Both the position numbers and the translations under genes were made by a program. This document shows positions 42,717-50,641 of a stretch of 64,000 nt of DNA, piece after piece. The DNA lies in the NCBI GenBank assembly GCA_910579175.1, contig CAJTTB010000007.1:1-64000 (forward strand), given 5' to 3'. This DNA is from an uncultured Oscillospiraceae bacterium (GTDB taxonomy: Bacteria > Bacillota > Clostridia > Oscillospirales > Ruminococcaceae). Position 1 is the stretch's first letter; each line of letters begins with the position of its first letter. The notes under the pieces were generated by a model. That model was not told the origin of the DNA. It saw only the letters and a program-made list of their open reading frames with translations, and made no database searches.

Positions 42717-44363
42717 ATGGTGTTGTTTATAGATAACTATGATTCTTTTATCTATAATTTATATCAGCAAATAGGACAGATTTGTAAAGATATTCAAGTA
42801 GTGCGAAATGATGAGATAACCATAAAAGAAATAGAAAAGATGCCATTGGATGCGCTTGTTATCTCTTCAGGACCAGGATATCCCAAAGATGCTGGCATCT
42901 CTATTCAAGCGATTCGCCACTTTAATGGGAAGATCCCAATTCTTGGTATTGGCTTGGGTCATCAGGCGATTGGGGAAGCCTTTGGGGGAAAGATTGTGCC
43001 AGCAAAACAATACATACATGGAGGACTTAGCCGGTTAAACTATCGTCCCAGTATTCTGTTTGCGGGAATCACTGGAATGTCGGAAGTGGTATGTTATCAT
43101 TCTTTGGTTGTGGAACGGGAAAGTCTGCCAAATGTTTTAGAGCCGTTGGCAGAAGATGAGATGGGTCAGATTATGGCGCTAAAACATAAGGAATATCCAA
43201 CTTATGGATTGCAATTTCACCCAGAGTCTATTTTGACGGATTGTGGAAGAAGGATATTGGAAAATTTCTTGACGCTGATACCCAGTTTATCGGTAACACC
43301 TTTGGATACTTCTTTAGAGGAGATTCCTATTAGCGAGAGAAATGCGTTAAAACCCTATTTATTTCAGGTGATAGATGGTCATGATTTGACTTGTGAGCAG
43401 GCTTTTCAAGCAATGACTTGTATTATGAACGGCGGTGCGACCAGCGATCAAATAGATTCTTTTTTGACTGCACTTAGAATGAAAGGGGAAACCATTGATG
43501 AAATTACAGGATTTACCCAGGTAATGCGCAAAAAGGGCAAAACAGTGGCACATCATTTTCCCGTGTTGGATATTGTGGGAACTGGCGGTGATTTGGTAAA
43601 TACATTTAATATTTCTACAACTGCCGCTTTTGTCATTGCTGGAGCAGGTATGCCAGTGGCAAAGCATGGTGATCGAAGTGTATCTAGCAAAAGTGGGGCG
43701 GCGGATGTATTGGAGGCTTTGGACTTTCGTTTGAATATTTCTCCAGAACAGGCGCAAGATTGTTTAGAACAATGTGGAATTTCGTTTTTATTTGCGCCAA
43801 GTTTTCATGGTTCTATGAAGTTTGCGACGGTGCCTCGCAGAGAGATTGCTGTTAGAAGTATATTGAACCTTTTAAAACCCCTTGCTAATCCAGCAGCATC
43901 TGATTATATTTTGTTGGGTGTTTATGATGAAAATGTGATGGAAACAATGGCAAATGTACTAATTAATTTGGGGATTAAAGGGGCGATGATTGTACATGGA
44001 GAAGATGGATTAGATGAAATTTCAATTGCAGCACCCACTAAAGTTTGTGAAGTACAGGGGAAAAGACTGATAAAATACACCATTACACCAGAGGAGTTTG
44101 GCTTTTCTTCTGCCCCTTTAGCGGAAGTAATGGGGGGAGAAGCCAAGCAAAATGCCTTGATTACCACACAGATTTTAGATGGCACAGAACAAGGTGCAAA
44201 GCGTGATATTGTGTTGATGAATGCAGGATGTGCGCTTTATATTGCCAAAAAAGCAAATAGCATTTCTCAGGGAATCGAATTGGCGAAGCAATCGATTGAC
44301 AGTAAAAGAGCATGGAAACGATTTCAGGTATTGCACAGCTATCTAAAAACGTTGGAAGATTGA
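42717..44363 (+). CDS. trpGD: TrpG-TrpD fusion with altered catalytic residues
   Basis: The ~548-residue fusion joins a glutamine amidotransferase (1-190) to anthranilate phosphoribosyltransferase (about 210-545). In TrpG the nucleophile Cys is Gly (ILGIGLGHQ, codon GGC at 42951-42953, residue 79), the oxyanion segment is SSGPG instead of SPGPG, and RYHSL is CYHSL; QFHPES is intact. In TrpD, GTGGDG is GTGGDL, KHGNRS is KHGDRS, MKHVA is MKFAT and LLGPLTNPA is LLKPLANPA, although DGLDEIS remains. Both halves are probably inactive or changed. GAGGAGG precedes; ATG 42714 or 42717 is the start. Confidence 0.9.
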   Translation: MVLFIDNYDSFIYNLYQQIGQICKDIQVVRNDEITIKEIEKMPLDALVISSGPGYPKDAGISIQAIRHFNGKIPILGIGLGHQAIGEAFGGKIVPAKQYIHGGLSRLNYRPSILFAGITGMSEVVCYHSLVVERESLPNVLEPLAEDEMGQIMALKHKEYPTYGLQFHPESILTDCGRRILENFLTLIPSLSVTPLDTSLEEIPISERNALKPYLFQVIDGHDLTCEQAFQAMTCIMNGGATSDQIDSFLTALRMKGETIDEITGFTQVMRKKGKTVAHHFPVLDIVGTGGDLVNTFNISTTAAFVIAGAGMPVAKHGDRSVSSKSGAADVLEALDFRLNISPEQAQDCLEQCGISFLFAPSFHGSMKFATVPRREIAVRSILNLLKPLANPAASDYILLGVYDENVMETMANVLINLGIKGAMIVHGEDGLDEISIAAPTKVCEVQGKRLIKYTITPEEFGFSSAPLAEVMGGEAKQNALITTQILDGTEQGAKRDIVLMNAGCALYIAKKANSISQGIELAKQSIDSKRAWKRFQVLHSYLKTLED

Positions 44364-44391
44364 CAATGTAATTGTGAAATTTATATTTTTT

Positions 44392-44495
44392 ATGGAAAAT
44401 ATTGCACAGGTCATTAAAACGGTGACATGCAACAGAATAGATATTTCAGACAGTGTTGAGATAGAAAGAACAATCGGGAAAAGTTGCCCGTATGA
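44392..44495 (+). pseudogene. trpF: Remnant of trpF (phosphoribosylanthranilate isomerase) 3' end
   Basis: From 44392 the reading ENIAQVIKTVTCNRIDISDS followed by VE matches the TrpF C-terminal pattern (ENVxEAI..V....VDVSSGVE). After GAG at 44458-44460 the frame shifts, and the other frame reads RKNNREKLPV then TGA at 44493-44495, like the usual KDxEKI tail. The rest of trpF and all of trpC are absent from the 160 bases between trpD and trpB. The piece sits exactly where trpF normally precedes trpB. It is identified by eye from a short match. Confidence 0.55.
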
Positions 44496-44522
44496 TAGAA
44501 ATCATAAAAAGGAGAGAATACA

Positions 44523-45710
44523 ATGGGTAAAATAGGAAGATTTGGAGAGTATGGAGGTCAATATGTGCCAGAAACTGTGATGATGGCGGTGAATGAATTG
44601 AATCAGGCATATGAAATGTATCGCAATGCCCTTGACTTTCAACAGGAATTGACAAAATATTATTTAGAATATGCCAATAGACCTTCTTTGCTCTATTATG
44701 CAGAGAAGATGACCTATGATTTAGGTGGGGCAAAAATCTATATTAAAAGGGAAGATTTAAACCATACAGGTTCCCATAAAATCAACAATGTATTGGGACA
44801 GATATTGTTGGCAAAGCGCATGGGCAAAAAGCGTATTATTGCAGAGACTGGAGCGGGTCAACATGGTGTCGCAACTGCAACTGCTGCTGCATTATTTGGG
44901 TTAGAATGTGAAATATTTATGGGGGAAGAAGATACCAAGCGTCAATCCTTAAATGTCTATCGCATGGAGTTGTTAGGGGCAAAGGTAAATGCAGTCAAAA
45001 GTGGTACGAAAACGCTAAAAGATGCAGTGAATGAAGCGATGCGCGATTGGGTAAACAACATTGACACAACCTATTATTTGATTGGTTCTGCAATGGGACC
45101 ACATCCATATCCAACTATGGTGCGTGATTTTCAAAAGATTATTGGCGAAGAAGCAAAGCGTCAACATTTGGAATTAGAAGGTAAATTGCCTGATTGTGTT
45201 GTTGCCTGTGTTGGAGGTGGAAGCAATGCAATTGGAATGTTTTATGATTTTATTCCTGATAAGCAGGTGCGTTTAATTGGGGCAGAAGCAGCCGGGAAAG
45301 GTGTTGATACAACACTTCATGCAGCGACCCTCACAAAGGGAAGTACTGGAATCTTTCATGGAATGAAATCCATCTTTTTACAGAATGAAGAAGGACAGAT
45401 TGATGAAGTGTATTCTATTTCTGCGGGCTTGGATTATCCGGGAATTGGTCCAGAACATGCCAATTTATATCATACTGGTAGAGCAGAATACTTGGCAATT
45501 ACAGATGAACAAGCAGTGGAAGCGTTTGAATATCTGTCCAGAATAGAGGGGATTATACCAGCGATTGAATCTGCGCACGCAGTGGCAGCGGCAAGAAAGA
45601 TTGCACCAACCATGTCCAATGATCAAAGCATGATTATTTGTTTGTCTGGACGCGGTGATAAAGATGTTTATCAAGTAGCACGATATAGGGGGATTACGAT
45701 TCATGAATAG
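44523..45710 (+). CDS. trpB: Tryptophan synthase beta chain
   Basis: The 395-residue protein is a canonical TrpB1, joining indole and serine with PLP. All hallmarks are intact: FGEYGGQYVPET, the PLP Lys in HTGSHKINN (near residue 85), the catalytic Glu in AETGAGQHGVA, GGGSNAIGMF for phosphate binding, GLDYPGIGPEHA, and SGRGDKD at the C-terminus. It alone in this operon shows no altered key residue. A strong AAAAAGGAG ribosome site allows independent translation. Its last 8 bases overlap trpA. Confidence 0.97.
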   Translation: MGKIGRFGEYGGQYVPETVMMAVNELNQAYEMYRNALDFQQELTKYYLEYANRPSLLYYAEKMTYDLGGAKIYIKREDLNHTGSHKINNVLGQILLAKRMGKKRIIAETGAGQHGVATATAAALFGLECEIFMGEEDTKRQSLNVYRMELLGAKVNAVKSGTKTLKDAVNEAMRDWVNNIDTTYYLIGSAMGPHPYPTMVRDFQKIIGEEAKRQHLELEGKLPDCVVACVGGGSNAIGMFYDFIPDKQVRLIGAEAAGKGVDTTLHAATLTKGSTGIFHGMKSIFLQNEEGQIDEVYSISAGLDYPGIGPEHANLYHTGRAEYLAITDEQAVEAFEYLSRIEGIIPAIESAHAVAAARKIAPTMSNDQSMIICLSGRGDKDVYQVARYRGITIHE

Positions 45711-46485
45711 AATTGATCATACATTTGAACAACTAAAACAACAAGAGCAAAAGGCACTGATCACATTTGTCACTTGTGGAGATCCGGATTTGGAGATGAC
45801 AGAAAAACTGGTAATAGAGATGGAGCGTTCTGGCGCGGATATCATTGAATTGGGGATTCCGTTTTCTGACCCAATTGCAGAAGGTCCAGTGATTCAACAA
45901 GCAAGTTTGCGTGCGTTAAAAAATGGTACCACTTTGGTAAAAATTTTTGAAATGGTGAAGCGTTTGAGAAAACAGGTTCAGATTCCATTGTTAATGATGA
46001 TGTATATCAATACCATCTTTCGCTTTGGTACACAGCGCTTTTTCAATCTCTGTAAAGAATGTGGTATTGATGGTGTAATTGTTCCAGATATGCCATTTGA
46101 AGAGCAAGATGAAGTTCAAGCCTATGCAGAACAAGCAGGTGTTTATTCAATTAGTTTGGTGGCTCCTACCTCTCAACAGCGTATTCAAATGATTGCTCAG
46201 CAAAGTAAGGGATTTTTATATTGTATTTCTTCTGCGAAAGAAACTGGAGCTTGTCAGGAGTTTTCTACTGATTCTGATGTTCTCTTTCATACAATCAATC
46301 AATATAGTACCATTCCAACAGCCATTGAACTGGATGTCTCTTCCTCAGAGCAGGTGCAAAAGATAAAACAATATTGTGATGGTGTAATTGTGGGAAGTGC
46401 CATAGTAGAGAAGGTTGCAGAATATGGAAAGGATGCCATTGCACCAGTGAGTGAATTGATTCGACGTTTAAAAGCAGAGCTGTAA
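45703..46485 (+). CDS. trpA: Tryptophan synthase alpha chain homologue, phosphate loop altered
   Basis: The 260-residue protein has the TrpA barrel and the catalytic Glu in IIELGIPFSDP. Other key parts are changed: the phosphate loop VGFGIS is IELDVS (Glu 209, Leu 210, Asp 211), YYNPI is YINTI, ADGP is AEGP (a change also possible in functional enzymes) and SLGVTG is SAKETG. GSAIV is retained. It may no longer cleave indole-glycerol phosphate but could still dock on TrpB as an allosteric partner; that is inference. It overlaps trpB by 8 bases and ends the operon. Confidence 0.88.
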   Translation: MNRIDHTFEQLKQQEQKALITFVTCGDPDLEMTEKLVIEMERSGADIIELGIPFSDPIAEGPVIQQASLRALKNGTTLVKIFEMVKRLRKQVQIPLLMMMYINTIFRFGTQRFFNLCKECGIDGVIVPDMPFEEQDEVQAYAEQAGVYSISLVAPTSQQRIQMIAQQSKGFLYCISSAKETGACQEFSTDSDVLFHTINQYSTIPTAIELDVSSSEQVQKIKQYCDGVIVGSAIVEKVAEYGKDAIAPVSELIRRLKAEL

Positions 46486-46530
46486 ATTGAGAAGAGAACA
46501 GTCATCAAACAATGATATGATAGAATATGA

Positions 46531-46735
46531 AAAATAGATTCATTGAAAATATGCCTAAAGGCACAAAAATAAAAGGTATATTTTTTGTTACTCGCTGATA
46601 CGCCTGACAAACGTCAGCGGCTCGTAATAAAAAATAGATTCATTGAAAGCGTGCCTGTAGGCACAAAATAAAAGGGATATTTTTTGTTATTCCGTGAACG
46701 CCAATCAAGTTGGCTGCTTCATAATAAAAAATAAG
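46531..46735 (+). repeat. Intergenic hairpin repeat, two tandem units with 100-bp period
   Basis: AAAATAGATTCATTGAAA begins at 46531 and again at 46631. Each unit has a small hairpin (ATGCCTAAAGGCAC or GTGCCTGTAGGCAC), a linker AAAAGGTATA or AAAGGGATA, then TTTTTTGTTA, a variable core and TAATAAAAAATA. The cores differ: CGCTGATACGCCTGACAA with CGTCAGCG in the first, GCCAATCAAGTTGGC in the second. The long A/T arms can pair around each core. Confidence 0.88.
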
Positions 46736-46769
46736 GGCAATTGATATATTTCAATTACCCTTATTTTTT
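46729..46769. terminator. Bidirectional terminator between trpA side and the phosphoesterase
   Basis: AATAAGGG-AATTGA pairs with TCAATT-CCCTTATT. T-runs lie on both outer sides. It overlaps the end of the convergent phosphoesterase gene. Confidence 0.75.
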
Positions 46770-47632
46770 TTGCTATTGAGTTCTACTAAAATGATTTCTG
46801 GTCGATTGTTGAATCGAAATGGTATGATACTATTTCCAATACCACGACTCACAATCATATGTGTATTGCCATCTGTATAAAGTCCCGCATCATATTTTGG
46901 AAAAAATCCTTGATTGGGAGCAATTAGACCACCAATAAAAGGCAAACGAAATTGTCCGCCATGTGCGTGACCACTAAATATTAAGTCAATATTATAACTT
47001 GCATAACATTCAAATAATTCTGGTCGGTGTGAAAGTAAAATATGGTAGCTATTTTGATTGTCTATGAGAGGTTTCAATTTTTTTAAAACAATATCAGGGA
47101 TTTCTCCAAATATATCGCCTTTTATGATAAAATTGGGGTCAGAAAGACCAATCAGTGTTATTTTTTCGCGATTGTGCTCCAATGGTATTGCTTCATCTTC
47201 AAGTACTATGATACCAGTTTCTTTAAGACCCATTTGAAGTGTATGATATTGTGACGAATTTGCCTCATGATTGCCTGTTACATAATAAGTGGGGGCGATT
47301 TGTATTGCTTCTTTTGCAAAGTCAAGAGCGATATCAATATTTGTATGGTGAGCATCTATCAAATCCCCTGTGATTACAATGATATCTGGCTTGCTTTCAG
47401 ACAGTAATTTTAAAAGGGTGGTATTGTGTTCTCCAAACTCTGTATTGTGTAAATCTGATATTTGAGCGATTCGAAATCCAGAAAATGCAGCGGGAATGCG
47501 ATGGCTTGAAATGGTAAAAGTATTTACCATCAATGCTTGATTTCCCCAGATTGTCCAGATAATCAGAATAACAAACAATACTGTTAGTGTGTATAATATA
47601 ATTTTTGATTTTTGACGCAATCGTTTTTTCAT
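46751..47632 (-). CDS. Membrane-anchored metallophosphoesterase
   Basis: The 293-residue protein has a basic start, one membrane anchor (IILYTLTVLFVILIIWTIWG) and a calcineurin-like phosphoesterase domain: RIAQISDLHNTEFG (DxH), DIIVITGDLIDA (GDxxD), YYVTGNHEANS (GNHE), LLSHRPELF and LIFSGHAHGGQFRLP (GHxH). It resembles YkuE/YaeI-type enzymes, which act on lipid phosphates outside or at the membrane. A GGAGG ribosome site precedes the ATG. The TPR gene ends about 93 bases upstream on the same strand. Confidence 0.92.
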   Translation of the reverse strand: MKKRLRQKSKIILYTLTVLFVILIIWTIWGNQALMVNTFTISSHRIPAAFSGFRIAQISDLHNTEFGEHNTTLLKLLSESKPDIIVITGDLIDAHHTNIDIALDFAKEAIQIAPTYYVTGNHEANSSQYHTLQMGLKETGIIVLEDEAIPLEHNREKITLIGLSDPNFIIKGDIFGEIPDIVLKKLKPLIDNQNSYHILLSHRPELFECYASYNIDLIFSGHAHGGQFRLPFIGGLIAPNQGFFPKYDAGLYTDGNTHMIVSRGIGNSIIPFRFNNRPEIILVELNSKKNKGN

Positions 47633-47725
47633 TGTTTGGATACCTCCGATCCAGTGCGGATGTATATCATAGATACGATAGGAGTTTTAAAGATGAATAA
47701 TCCATATATTTTTCTAATAAAGAAT

Positions 47726-48730
47726 TTATCTGTTATCATGTGGTGTTTGACAATCACATTCTGTCTGCAAAAGCTGGTGTTTACAGTGGTGTGCTTCTTG
47801 TTTCATCAAGTCGTCTTGAGAATGTTGTAGAATAAAGTCTAAACAGGCAACTGCGCGGTCAATCTGTCCTAATTGGGTATGAATGTCTGTCTGTACACAA
47901 AGTAAAGTGCAGACTTCCTCTTCATCTTCTGCGCAATCAATACATAATTTACAAATTTGGAGTGCTTTTTCATATTGATTGACTTGTAGATATAAGTTTA
48001 ATAGATTGTCTAATGTATCTGGAGAATCTCCTTCTAATTCTCTGAGTTTTTCAAAAATTTGAATCGCATAATCAAAACAAAATAATGACTGCAACATAGA
48101 GGCGATATTAAATAATGTATCAACGCTTTTTTCAAGGTGAAAGGCGGTGTTAAAAAAGATAAGTGCTTTTTCATATTCCTCTTGGTCAACTGCATCATCT
48201 CCTGCCTCCAGTAGTTCTGCAACATTTAAACCGGGATTTTGGAGGATAGAAAACAATCTTGTTTCTGTGTAAACAGTATTGATTGGGATAGCAGAACAAG
48301 ACTCTATATAGTTCAGTGCAGAGGACAAAAATTGGGGATCGTTTTTAGATTGTTCTGGAACAATAAAATTTCGGTCTTGAACAGAAAGCAAAACACAATT
48401 TTCACTCTTTGCTTTTGTATAATAATGCAATTCGCGTCCAATTGCATATTTGTCATATTCTATTTGTTCTGTTGCGTAGATGGTGGCATTTTGATACCAC
48501 CCTACGATGACTGGACACTCTTGATATTCGTCTTTGGCTGTCCAGATGACCAGAATATTATCAAGCGTTGGCGTTTTTATCTGTGGAATTTCATTCGTAA
48601 AACCATAACAATATCCGTTATAGTCTTGGAAATTGTAATAGCAATTAGAAGTGGATTGGGTCTGGTTACAATGGCTTTCGCAACCATGATAATCGTTCAT
48701 CCAATCAATGTGACAAAATAAAATAGTCAT
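47726..48730 (-). CDS. TPR protein with an HNH-nuclease-associated type N-terminal domain
   Basis: The 334-residue protein has an N-terminal domain of about 115 residues (TILFCHIDWMNDYHG, YGFTNEI, NILVIWTAKDE, VIVGWYQNATIYA). From memory this resembles a domain seen before HNH or TPR regions, with its GWYxNATVY motif. Three or more tetratricopeptide-like repeats follow from about 185 to 320 (DQEEYEKALIFFNTAFHLEK, NQYEKALQICKLCI). It is probably a scaffold or recognition protein; no nuclease motif is present. No clear ribosome site precedes the ATG, and an inverted repeat lies just upstream. Confidence 0.7.
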   Translation of the reverse strand: MTILFCHIDWMNDYHGCESHCNQTQSTSNCYYNFQDYNGYCYGFTNEIPQIKTPTLDNILVIWTAKDEYQECPVIVGWYQNATIYATEQIEYDKYAIGRELHYYTKAKSENCVLLSVQDRNFIVPEQSKNDPQFLSSALNYIESCSAIPINTVYTETRLFSILQNPGLNVAELLEAGDDAVDQEEYEKALIFFNTAFHLEKSVDTLFNIASMLQSLFCFDYAIQIFEKLRELEGDSPDTLDNLLNLYLQVNQYEKALQICKLCIDCAEDEEEVCTLLCVQTDIHTQLGQIDRAVACLDFILQHSQDDLMKQEAHHCKHQLLQTECDCQTPHDNR

Positions 48731-48741
48731 AGATAAAATGA

Positions 48742-48773
48742 ATTACTGAATGGGTTTGGTATAATTCAGTAAT
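48742..48773 (-). promoter_or_regulatory. 10-bp inverted repeat upstream of the TPR gene
   Basis: ATTACTGAAT at 48742-48751 and ATTCAGTAAT at 48764-48773 flank a 12-base spacer. It has no T-run, so an operator or 5' UTR hairpin is more likely than a terminator. Confidence 0.45.
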
Positions 48774-48857
48774 GCTCCTTTCTGATTTATAAAAATTGTT
48801 TTATCTCAATGGGTTTGAATGTTGGTATCACTTCAAATATAAGGCAGACATTCATCG

Positions 48858-49625
48858 TTATAAGAACAATTCATTTTCTTTTCGGGTAGTACAGTATTTT
48901 TTCATTTTTTGAACGGAAACAGATACCATTAATGGATTGAGATTACGGGCATGGTTGGGACAGATAGAAACACATCTCATACAGGCAATACACTTTCTGT
49001 GATCGGTGATTTTGGGATTTTCAAGACGGATAGCCTGTACAGGACATTGTTTTGCACAGAGTTTGCAACAAGTACAGTTTTTATCTGCTTTGGGTTTAAA
49101 GGGTACACCATAATATTCTCTATAAGATGGATTTCCGGGAACTGATATAGATTGATAATTGGTGTCTTGTTCTAATTTTTCTTTGATTTTTTCCCCATAA
49201 GAGAGAAGCTGTTGTTGGTCTTGTTCATCTGGTCTGCCTTGTCCAAATTGCTGCATAATAGAGTGCTGTGCATTTGCAGCAATCGCTGCAACACAGCGAA
49301 AATTAGCTTTTTCTAAAACGGTTTTGAGTTCTAACAAAGTATCTTCATAAGCGCGATTTCCATAAACACAGATGATAACTGCCAGAGCTTGTTCTCCGTT
49401 CATGTTAGATAGGCGTTTGACTGCAATTTCTGGCACACGTCCACCAAAGGAGGGGACAGCAATGAAACAAATATCCTCTTCTTGAAAGGAATAGTTTGAA
49501 AAATTTGTTGTTGGTATAGATAAATCAATTGACTCAATTGGGAATTCTTCCCATGGTTTGCTGATAAGATCTAATACTTTTTTAGTGCCTCCAGTGGGAC
49601 TGAAGTAAATTTGATAACATGACAT
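48858..49625 (-). CDS. EFR1-type flavodoxin-ferredoxin protein
   Basis: The 255-residue protein fuses a flavodoxin-like domain (FSPTGGTKKVLDLIS at the start; FIAVPSFGGRVPEIAVKRL near 55) to two 4Fe-4S sites near the C-terminus (CTCCKLCAKQCP and CIACMRCVSICP, about 184-223). It likely moves electrons between flavin and iron-sulfur centres in anaerobic metabolism; the partner enzymes are unknown. A GGGAGG ribosome site precedes the ATG. It is divergent from the TetR gene. Confidence 0.9.
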   Translation of the reverse strand: MSCYQIYFSPTGGTKKVLDLISKPWEEFPIESIDLSIPTTNFSNYSFQEEDICFIAVPSFGGRVPEIAVKRLSNMNGEQALAVIICVYGNRAYEDTLLELKTVLEKANFRCVAAIAANAQHSIMQQFGQGRPDEQDQQQLLSYGEKIKEKLEQDTNYQSISVPGNPSYREYYGVPFKPKADKNCTCCKLCAKQCPVQAIRLENPKITDHRKCIACMRCVSICPNHARNLNPLMVSVSVQKMKKYCTTRKENELFL

Positions 49626-49835
49626 AAAAGTTACCTCCCATATTTAAATAGATAGATATGAATATCATTAAGATAAAACGAATTGATAACAACACAATAA
49701 AATTGGTCATAGAAAAATAGAATATGATTATTATAGTATATAATTAAAAATTCTTCAACCGTATTGGAAAAAATGTATTTTAGTTTACTTTAACATCAGA
49801 TAACCAAAGGATAAAAAAGTAAAGTCAGAAAAATC

Positions 49836-49864
49836 TTGACGGTTGTATCAAATTGTGTTAAACT
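49836..49864 (+). promoter_or_regulatory. Sigma-A promoter of the TetR-family gene
   Basis: TTGACG at 49836-49841 and TAAACT at 49859-49864 are 17 bases apart. Confidence 0.65.
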
Positions 49865-49907
49865 GAAAACATACCAAAAGAATGTTATTGATAAGTGAGA
49901 TGAATTT

Positions 49908-50543
49908 ATGGCTAGAAATAAATATCCTGAAATCACTATAGAGAAGATTTTAGATGTATCCAAGCGTTTGTTTTTAGAGAAAGGTTATGAAAATACAACC
50001 ATTCAAGATATTGTAAATGAATTGGGTGGATTGACAAAAGGTGCAATTTATCATCACTTTAAGTCAAAAGAAGAAATTATAAATGCTTTGGGGGATAAAC
50101 TGTTTTTTGAGAATAATCCTTTTGAAGCTGTACAAAATCGTACAGATTTAAATGGTCTACAAAAGATGCAAGAAGTGATTAAAGTGAATCAGTTAAATAC
50201 AGAACAGATGAATTTTAGTAAACAGATGTTGCCCATGATAAGAAATCCCCGTATTTTAGCTGAGACTATGCAGGGCAATCAAAACGTGTTAGCTCCTTAT
50301 TGGAAGCAGTTGATTGAGGAGGGGAACCGAGATGGTTCAGTTCATACTGATTATGCAGAAGAGTTAGCGGATTTGTTGCCATTTTTAACCAATTTGTGGT
50401 TGATTCCATTTGATTATCCCATGGAAGTAGAAAAAATACGCAAAAGAGTTTATTTTCTTGCAGACATGTTGAATCGTATTGGAATACCATTGATAGATGA
50501 TGAAATAAAAGAGTTGTTGGAACAATACCTCAATAAATTATAA
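49908..50543 (+). CDS. TetR-family regulator
   Basis: The 211-residue protein has a TetR N-terminal helix-turn-helix: TIEKILDVSKRLFLEKGYEN then TTIQDIVNELGGLTKGAIYH and HFKSKEEII (about residues 9-56). The C-terminal ligand domain is not assignable to an inducer. It precedes an MFS transporter in the same direction, separated by a short terminator, so it probably controls that pump and itself. The ribosome site is weak (AGTGAGATG). Confidence 0.9.
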   Translation: MARNKYPEITIEKILDVSKRLFLEKGYENTTIQDIVNELGGLTKGAIYHHFKSKEEIINALGDKLFFENNPFEAVQNRTDLNGLQKMQEVIKVNQLNTEQMNFSKQMLPMIRNPRILAETMQGNQNVLAPYWKQLIEEGNRDGSVHTDYAEELADLLPFLTNLWLIPFDYPMEVEKIRKRVYFLADMLNRIGIPLIDDEIKELLEQYLNKL

Positions 50544-50549
50544 TAAAAT

Positions 50550-50568
50550 AGCCTGAAAAGGCTTTTTT
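50550..50568 (+). terminator. Short terminator between the TetR and MFS genes
   Basis: AGCCT pairs with AGGCT and six Ts follow. Readthrough to the MFS gene is possible given the short stem. Confidence 0.65.
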
Positions 50569-50641
50569 ATTTTAATTATATACATACATTTGTTTGGTAT
50601 TAAAAATAAAAAACAAATAATAAGAGCAGGAGGAATTTTAA

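Noticed and set aside
42951..42953. Sequencing error as the explanation for the missing TrpG Cys
   Set aside because: It cannot be excluded for this base alone, but neighbouring TrpG, TrpE, TrpD and TrpA motifs are altered too, making one error an insufficient explanation.
46531..46735. Tandem 100-bp units as a possible CRISPR array
   Set aside because: There are only two units, repeats and cores are both hairpins, lengths are wrong for spacers, and no cas gene is near.
48239..48721. A 160-codon plus-strand open frame antisense to the TPR gene
   Set aside because: It lies wholly inside a well-supported gene, has no ribosome site and no family resemblance.
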